Shown one piece after another: positions 56,809-64,000 of a stretch of DNA of 64,000 nt. The notes beneath the pieces were generated by a model. It was not told where the DNA came from. It did no database searches and was given only the letters and a program-made list of their open reading frames with translations. The stretch covers positions 311,145,001-311,209,000 of the forward strand of contig NC_092333.1 of the NCBI RefSeq assembly GCF_046630445.1, written 5' to 3'. Positions within the stretch are counted from its first letter, which is position 1. Each line of letters begins with the position of its first letter. The DNA comes from Rutidosis leptorrhynchoides. Lineage: Eukaryota; Streptophyta; Magnoliopsida; Asterales; Asteraceae. A program made the translations under genes and the position numbers.

Positions 56809-57956
56809 ACTTGTAACCACTTCATGAGCAGACGTTTTTAATAAACATTGACAACTTTGAATTCCATAAATATGCATTGCCTTCGATGAGCCTATCTCCT
56901 TACATACTTGTTTCAATTATTTTGTTGTTTCATGCTTAGAATAAATTTGTGATGCGCTGAAGCATATAATAAATTTTCTATGTACAATTGTACACTGTAA
57001 AACTGAGCGAAGCACTGTGATAATTATTTAAGGTAATTCGGTTTTGGATGTTTTGCAGTGTTAAGTTCAGCTGAATGAGCAACACTTAAAAAATTCACTT
57101 TGTAAACATTATGTTTTTAATCATGCTGTAAGATATTCATACTTTGTTATATGCATTCGTCATCAAATTAATGAGGAATAATAATTATGAAGTATTTTTG
57201 AAGAGTGATTACAAAATAATCTTTCCGCCATACGCTTTCCGTCATAAAGTATATGAGGAAGAATTTTTTGAAATATTACATAAATATTAGTTATGAGTTA
57301 GTGACTTGTCCGTCATACGCCTTCCGTCATAAAGTATATGAGGAAGAATTGCTAAATATTTTTGCCTTTATATATAAAATATAGAACTTCATTCTGTGAA
57401 GTAAGTTTGTTATAATGTTTGTCATGACAAGTATCTGAGTTTTGTATCATGCCTCGGTGCGTTCTAGTAAAACTTTAAACGTTTTCTAGCCGATCCCTTG
57501 TGCCTTTTGCTGGCCGGCACAAAAGCTTCCGCCATCGGAGGTATTTTAAAAATACACTCCTTCTGTGGGCAGGTTACAAATGTAATGTTTTACATTTTTC
57601 ACGGGCAGCACTTTGTTTAAGAAAAATATAAAATTTATTGTTCGGTACTGTGCAGTACATAAACGATTGATGACGAATTTAGGTGGATCAAGCCTAATTA
57701 GTACGCCATGAATGTTTAATGTATGCAATTGCTAACATATGCACTGTAAAATAACCACAACGGTTCACAGTAAATTGATAAACGTTGCCCTTCATAAACA
57801 TGTGTATTTTGGCATGAATACAATGATTGTAAAAGACAATGTCTTCATAAAAATGCTAAAAAACTGCTCTGATAATAAACTTTTGTTCTTGATAACATGC
57901 TGAGATTTGCTTCTTCACACGCCGAGCGCCCAGCGCTATCCGGCCTACACACTTGA
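56809..57956. other. Spacer of element D between convergent ORFs
   Basis: Three hairpins of the same type as in A at 57155-57179, 57235-57261 and 57321-57346. TTGTGCC/GGCACAA is at 57498-57521 and AAATGTAA/TTACATTT at 57578-57597. The ORF at 57546-57728 is antisense noise. Confidence 0.65.
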
Positions 57957-59758
57957 TTATGGAATGAAAAACTCCTGAACTTCATCATCACTAAACAACC
58001 GATCATGCTTTCTCCAGTTTACGTTGCCTTTTGGTAAGTTCACAAATGTGGATCTCTCCCTAGCCGGTGCCACATACTGTGAATGTATGGTGGCTACTCC
58101 GTTAGGAGTTGGGAACCTGATCTCTGCATGAGCTGTCGATGTTATCGCTCCGAATTTAGCCAACGCTGCCCTTCCAAAAAGGATATTAAATCGAGAATTG
58201 CCTTCTATGATTGTGAAATCGATTGTTTCTATTCTTAACAATGGGAATGTGCCCATAACAACTTCCAAACGAATCTGCCCCATGGCATTTATCGGTGCTC
58301 CCGTTAATCCAGAAACTTTCAACCTCGTTCGCCTAGCTCTGACCTGCACATCCCTTGGAAAAGTCTTCAAGCAATGCCAGTAAATGATGTCAGCTTCACT
58401 TCCCGTATCTGTGTAGATACGGTTGACAAACTTATGTGCTATCTCTGCTGAAATGATCACTGGTTGGACGGACAACGCCCAATTCTGAATTGGCTGAAAG
58501 ATAATTGGAGCATATCTCCAGCTGTCCAAATTGCTGTTTGATGATTCGCCTTCTTCATAATGACTGTCGTTGATCCAAACCATCCTGATTACAACTTCTG
58601 GAGTTGGCTCACGCTCTGTGACCCGGTCTCCGTACTGCGGTTTGTTTCGATTATCTCTTCCACCATGCTGCTCTCTTCTGTTCTCTCCACGGCGTCCTTT
58701 GTTACCATCATTCCTTTGCCACGCAAATTTCCTGCGAGGATCTTCCTCCTGTACTGTTTGCCAGGCAACAAATGATTCAGTTCTCCTGCTTTGATTTTCG
58801 CTATAATTTCTCTCATCAAAGATTTGCAATTGTCCGTATCATGGCCCCAAGCCTCATGGAAATCGCACCACAACTCACTCTTTGGACCCTCCCTTTCCTC
58901 CATAGGTGCTGGAGCATCGAAAGTGGTCCGAATTGGTTCAGTGAAGAGGATCTCTTTCGGAGTTTTGGTAAGCGCCATTATCAACTGGTGCATTTCTATT
59001 GGCCTTCTGGTGTGGTGAAAATCATTAGGGTGATTGTTTCCTCTCCATCCTCCATTTGAATTGTTATTCCTTCTCTGATTTTTGTCAAAATACCGCCCTC
59101 CGTTGTGCGGATTGCTACTGCTGCCAGTATCAAACTTGTTCAACCCACGCTCACCAGCTCGAACATGCCTCTGTGCAACCTCCAACGCCTGATGCAATGT
59201 TTTTGGCAAGTCATACCGTAATGCATGAACAAGTGCACTAAACCGCCGCTGGTCCAGACAGAAAATGAAACCAGATACAAGCTGTGATTCTGGACAATCA
59301 GGAATTTTCTGTGCTTCAAGTGTATAACGCTTCATAAAATTGCTCAAAGATTCGTTATGATGCATTGTGATCTCGTGTGCATCAAGATGTGTCAGAGTAC
59401 AGCTCCGGAGATTTTGGTATTGCATCACAAATTTTGCTCTCAAATCAAGAAAACTGGTAATACTCCTTGGTGGCAAACTAGCAAACCATTCGCGTGCCAT
59501 TTTCTGCAGTACCATAGGAAACATATGGCACGCAGTTTCATCCTCCCAATGCTGCAACCTCATCACACCTTCAAACATAGTCAGAAAATCTTCCGGATCC
59601 GTTGTGCCATCATAAACTCCAATTGTTGGTATAGCAAGATTTCCGAGCAATGGATAATTAGCAATTCGATCAATGAAACACTGTGTAGATTCTGCCATGG
59701 CTGGTGGCTTGGTGGCTTGCTCTCCAGTAATGAGGGCAAAGAAATTTTCCACGGCCAC
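57957..59758 (-). pseudogene. gag-protease of element D, 5'-truncated
   Basis: Minus strand. Gag core from VENFFALITGEQ (cut at 59758 by a Tekay LTR), REWFASLPPRSI, basic Asn/Gly region, and a complete CHHC knuckle (CDFHEAWGHDTDNC) near 58850. A 1-base loss near 58743 shifts frame. Protease in the next frame has YTDTGSEADIIYW near 58420 and ends with FFIP at 57957, the same end as in A. Neither nonsense codon of A is present. It lacks RT and integrase, as A does. Estimated complete length is like A, about 770 residues. Confidence 0.84.
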
Positions 59759-60352
59759 TGAAATGTCCCGTTCATATTGATTATAAACGTTCTATATTAA
59801 TTGATTTCGTTGCGAGGTTTTGACCTCTATATGAGACGTTTTTCAAAGACTGCATTCATTTTTAAAACAACCATAACCTTTATTTTATCAATAAAGGTTT
59901 CAAAAGCATTACGTAGATTATCAAATAATGATAATCTAAAATATACTGTTTACACACGACCATTACATAATGGTTTACAATAGAAATATATTACATCGAC
60001 ATATGTTTCTTGAATGCAGTTTTTACACAATATCATACAAACATGGACTCCAAATCTTGTCCTTATTTTAGTATGCAATAGCGGAAGCTCTTAATATTCA
60101 CCTGAGAATAAACGTGCTTTAAACGTCAACAAAAATGTTGGTGAGTTATAGGTTTAACCTATATATATCAACTCGTAACAATAGACCACAAGATTTCATA
60201 TTTCAATATACATCCCATACATAGAGATAAAAATCATTCATATGGTGAACACCTAGTAACCTACATTAACAAGATGCATATATAAGAATATCCCCATAAT
60301 TTCGGGACACCCTTCGGATATGATATAAATTTCGAAGTACTAAAGCATCCGG
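59759..60352 (-). repeat. Truncated Tekay LTR fragment (F')
   Basis: Minus-strand LTR end of 594 bp, TGAAATGTCCC on the plus strand, matching the last 600 bases or so of the C LTR. It stops at CATCCGG where a second LTR with the same TGAAATGTCCC end begins. Best read as an older LTR into which F inserted. Confidence 0.7.
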
Positions 60353-62568
60353 TGAAATGTCCCGTTCTTATTGATTAAAAATGTTCCATATTAATTGATT
60401 TCGTTGCGAGGTTTTGACCTCTATATGAGACGTTTTTCAAAGACTGCATTCATTTTTAAAACAAACCATAACCTTTATTTCATAGATAAAGGTTTTAAAA
60501 AGCTTTACGTAGATTATCAAATAATGATAATCTAAAATATCCTGTTTACACACGACCATTACATAATGGTTTACAATACAAATATGTTACAACAAAATAA
60601 GTTTCTTGAATGCAGTTTTTACACAATATCATACAAGCATGGACTCCAAATCTCATCCTAATTTAAGTATGCGACAGCGGAAGCTCTTAATAATCACCTG
60701 AGAATAAACATGCTTAAAACGTCAACAAAAATGTTGGTGAGTTATAGGTTTAACCTATATATATCAAATCATAATAATAGACCACAAGATTTCATATTTC
60801 AATACACATCCCATACATAGAGATAAAAATCATTCATATGGTGAACACCTGGTAACCGACATTAACAAGATGCATATATAAGAATATCCCCATCATTCGG
60901 GGACACCCTTCAGATATGATATAAAAAGGGCACATTCGATTTCGATAATTCAACCATAGAATGTAGTTACACGTACTTGTGTCTATTTTGTACATCATTT
61001 ATAAAAATTGCATGTATTCTCATCCCAAAAATATTAGATTTTAAAACTGGGACTATAACTCACTTTCACAGATTTTTACTTCGTCGGGAAGTAAGACTTG
61101 GCCACTGGTTGATTCACGAACCTATAACAATATATACTTATATATCAAAGTATGTTCAAAATATATTTACAACACTTTTAATATATTTTGATGTTTTAAG
61201 TTTATTAAGTCAGCTGTCCTCGTTAGTAACCTACAACTAGTTGTCCACAGTTAGATGTACAGAAATAAATCGATAAATATTATCTTAAATCAATCCACGA
61301 TCCAGTGTATACGTATCTCAGTATTGATCACAACTCAAACTATATATATTTTAGAATCAACCTCAACCCTGTATAGCTAACTCCAACATTCACATATAGA
61401 GTGTCTATGGTTGTTCCGAAATATATATAGATGTGTCGACATGATAGGTCGAAACATTGTATACGTGTCTATGGTATCTCAAGATTACATAATATACAAT
61501 ACAAGTTGATTAAGTTATGGTTGGAATAGATTTGTTACCAATTTTCACGTAGCTAAAATGAGAAAAATTATCCAATCTTGTTTTACCCATAACTTCTTCA
61601 TTTTAAATCCGTTTTGAGTGAATCAAATTGCTATGGTTTCATATTGAACTCTATTTTATGAATCTAAACAGAAAAAGTATAGGTTTATAGTCAGAAAAAT
61701 AATTTACAAGTTGTTTTTGTAAAGGTAGTCAATTCAGTTGAAAGAACGACGTCTAGATGACCATTTTAGAAAACATACTTCCACTTTGAGTTTAACCATA
61801 AGTTTTGGATATAGTTTCATGTTCATAATAAAAATCATTTTCTCAGAATAACAACTTTTAAATCAAAGTTTATCATAGTTTTTAATTAACTAACCCAAAA
61901 CAGCCTGCGGTGTTACTACGACGGCGTAAATCCGGTTTTACGGTGTTTTTCGTGTTTTCAGGTTTTAAATCATTAAGTTAGCATATCATATAGATATAGA
62001 ACATGTGTTTAGTTGATTTTAAAAGTCAAGTTAGAAGGATTAACTTTTGTTTGCGAACAAGTTTAGAATTAACTAAACTATGTTCTAATGATTACAAGTT
62101 TAAACCTTCGAATAAGATAGCTTTATATGTATGAATCGAATGATGTTATGAACATCATTACTACCTTAAGTTCCTTGGATAAACCTACTGGAAAAGAGAA
62201 AAATGGATCTAGCATCAACGGATCCTTGGATGAGATTTTAAATGTTAGTAGTCTCGTTTAAAAATCATTAAGTTAGTAGTCTTGTTTTTACATATGTAAT
62301 TCATTGTTAATATACATAATGATATGTTTACTTATCATAGTATCATGTTAACTATATATATATCCATATATATGTCATCATATAGTTTTTACAAGTTTTA
62401 ACGTTCGTGAATCACCGGTCAACTTGGGTGGTCAATTGTCTATATGAAACATATTTCAATTAATCAAGTCTTAACAAGTTTAATTGCTTAACATGTTGGA
62501 AAAATTTAATCATTTAAATATCAATCTCAATTAATATATATAAACATGGAAAAGTTCGGGTCACTACA
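60353..62568 (-). repeat. 3' LTR of element F, 2216 bp
   Basis: Minus strand TGTAGTGACCC ... GGGACATTTCA. About 1 kb shorter than the C LTR. One missing block corresponds to about 43083-44010 of C (junction near 62240), another of roughly 150 bp lies near 60925. Confidence 0.85.
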
Positions 62569-62581
62569 GTACCTACCCGTT
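62569..62581 (-). other. Polypurine tract of element F
   Basis: Minus strand AACGGGTAGGTAC directly before the LTR. Confidence 0.85.
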
Positions 62582-62603
62582 AAATAAATTCCGTCCCGAA
62601 ATT

Positions 62604-64000
62604 TTAAGCTGTTGAAGGTGTTGACGAATCTTCTGGAAATAGATGCGGGTATTTCTTCTTCATCTGATCTTCATGCTCCCAGGTGAACTCGGGTCCTCTA
62701 CGAGCATTCCATCGAACCTTAACAATTGGTATCTTGTTTTGCTTAAGTCTTTTAACCTCACGATCCATTATTTCGACGGGTTCTTCGATGAATTGAAGTT
62801 TTTCGTTGATTTGGATTTCATCTAACGGAATAGTGAGATCTTCTTTAGCAAAACATTTCTTCAAATTCGAGACGTGGAAAGTGTTATGTACAGCCGCGAG
62901 TTGTTGAGGTAACTCAAGTCGGTAAGCTACTGGTCCGACACGATCAATAATCTTGAATGGTCCAATATACCTTGGATTTAATTTCCCTCGTTTACCAAAT
63001 CGAACAACGCCTTTCCAAGGTGCAACTTTAAGCATGACCATCTCTCCAATTTCAAATTCTATATCTTTTCTTTTACTGTCCGCATTGCTCTTTTGTCGAC
63101 TCTGGGCGGTTTTGAATCTTTGTTGAATTTGGATGATTTTCTCGGTAGTTTCTTGTATTATCTCCGGACCCGTAATCTGTCTATCCCCCACTTCACTCCA
63201 ACAAATCGGGGACCTGCACTTTCTACCATAAAGTGCTTCAAACGGCGCCATCTCAATGCTTGAATGGTAGCTGTTGTTGTAGGAAAATTCTGCTAACGGT
63301 AGATGTCGATCCCAACTGTTTCCGAAATCAATAACACAAGCTCGTAGTATGTCTTCAAGCGTTTGTATCGTCCTTTCGCTCTGCCCATCAGTTTGTGGAT
63401 GATAGGCAGTACTCATGTCTAGACGAGTTCGCAATGCTTGCTGTAATGTCTGCCAGAATCTTGAAATAAATCTGCCATCCCTATCAGAGATAATAGAGAT
63501 TGGTATTCCATGTATGGAGACGACTTCCTTCAAATACAGTCGTGCTAACTTCTCCATCTTGTCATCTTCTCTTATTGGCAGGAAGTGTGCTGACTTGGTG
63601 AGACGATCAACTATTACCCAAATAGTATCATAACCACTTGCAGTCCTTGGCAATTTAGTAATGAAATCCATGGTAATGTTTTCCCATTTCCATTCCGGGA
63701 TTTCAGGTTGTTATAGTAGACCTGATGGTTTCTGATGTTCAGCTTTGACCTTAGAACACGTCAAACATTCTCCTACATATTTAGCAATATCGGCTTTCAT
63801 ACCTGGCCACCAAAAATGTTTCTTAAGATCCTTGTACATCTTCCTCGTTCCAGGATGTATTGAGTATCTAGTTTTATGAGCTTCTCTAAGTACCATTTCT
63901 CTCATATCTCCAAATTTTGGTACCCAAATTCTTTCAGCCCTATACCGGGTTCCGTCTTCCCGAATATTAAGATGCTTCTCCGATCCTTTGGGTATTTCAT
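62604..64000 (-). pseudogene. Integrase and chromodomain-like end of element F
   Basis: Minus strand, entering from the right edge. H-H-C-C finger ([10 protein letters not shown] ... [10 protein letters not shown]) near 63760-63880, one TAA near 63712 where Gln is expected, then 355 open codons. These hold the core with [10 protein letters not shown] upstream of SDRDGRF and DGQSERTIQ (all three catalytic residues kept), the GPF motif ([19 protein letters not shown]) and a chromodomain-like end ([28 protein letters not shown]). The chromodomain would target insertion to heterochromatin. The single stop makes it a pseudogene, but it is far better kept than C. Confidence 0.87.

Larger units (their letters stand above)
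60353..64000 (-). mobile_element. Tekay/Del-like chromovirus F (3' part)
   Basis: Same family as C in inverted orientation. The visible part is 3' LTR, purine tract and the integrase half of pol; the rest is beyond the right edge. Confidence 0.85.

Overview
The window is plant nuclear DNA made entirely of nested LTR retrotransposons. I see no host gene, no rRNA and no functional tRNA gene. Evidence for a plant is the set of element families: Ty3/gypsy Tat-like elements with CHHC gag and a spliced antisense extra ORF, Tekay/Del-like chromoviruses with LTRs over 3 kb, another chromovirus whose pol runs into its LTR, and one Ty1/copia. LTR starts of the TGTAGTGACCC type next to an AACGGGTAGGTAC purine tract remind me of composite (Asteraceae) genomes. 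That is recollection, not something I could test.

Layout from left to right. Positions 1-10786: a minus-strand non-autonomous element (called L) with 3.7 kb LTRs, a tRNA-Met-type primer site and no gag-pol. It is LARD-like and its LTR is related to Tekay LTRs. Positions 10787-37999: a minus-strand Tat element (B) cut by three insertions. These are L in its antisense ORF, Tat element A (13312-20916, TSD CTTTC) in its integrase, and chromovirus H (23112-35885) between RT and RNase H. H is itself cut in gag by chromovirus G of the same family (27049-33829, TSD CAAGC). Positions 38000-46043: a plus-strand Tekay-like element (C) whose leader is interrupted by B. Positions 46044-46092 and 54721-59758: a Tat element (D) of the same kind as A, cut by copia element E (46093-54720, TSD CTATT). 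Positions 59759-60352: a Tekay LTR fragment. Positions 60353-64000: the 3' part of a minus-strand Tekay-like element (F).

The inferred nesting is D containing C, containing B, containing H, containing G: five levels, with L, A, E and F added separately. Outer halves of L, B, C, D and F lie outside the window.

Almost all coding regions are broken by frameshifts, nonsense codons or deletions, so most are given as pseudogenes. The least damaged are the copia gag and pol and the visible integrase half of F. The most interesting biology is in the Tat elements. A and D both carry gag-protease plus the antisense ORF but no RT or integrase. B carries protease, RT, RNase H and integrase but no gag. 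A and B share LTR, primer site and antisense ORF, which suggests a split gag/pol partnership. The spacer between their convergent ORFs holds recurrent inverted repeats.
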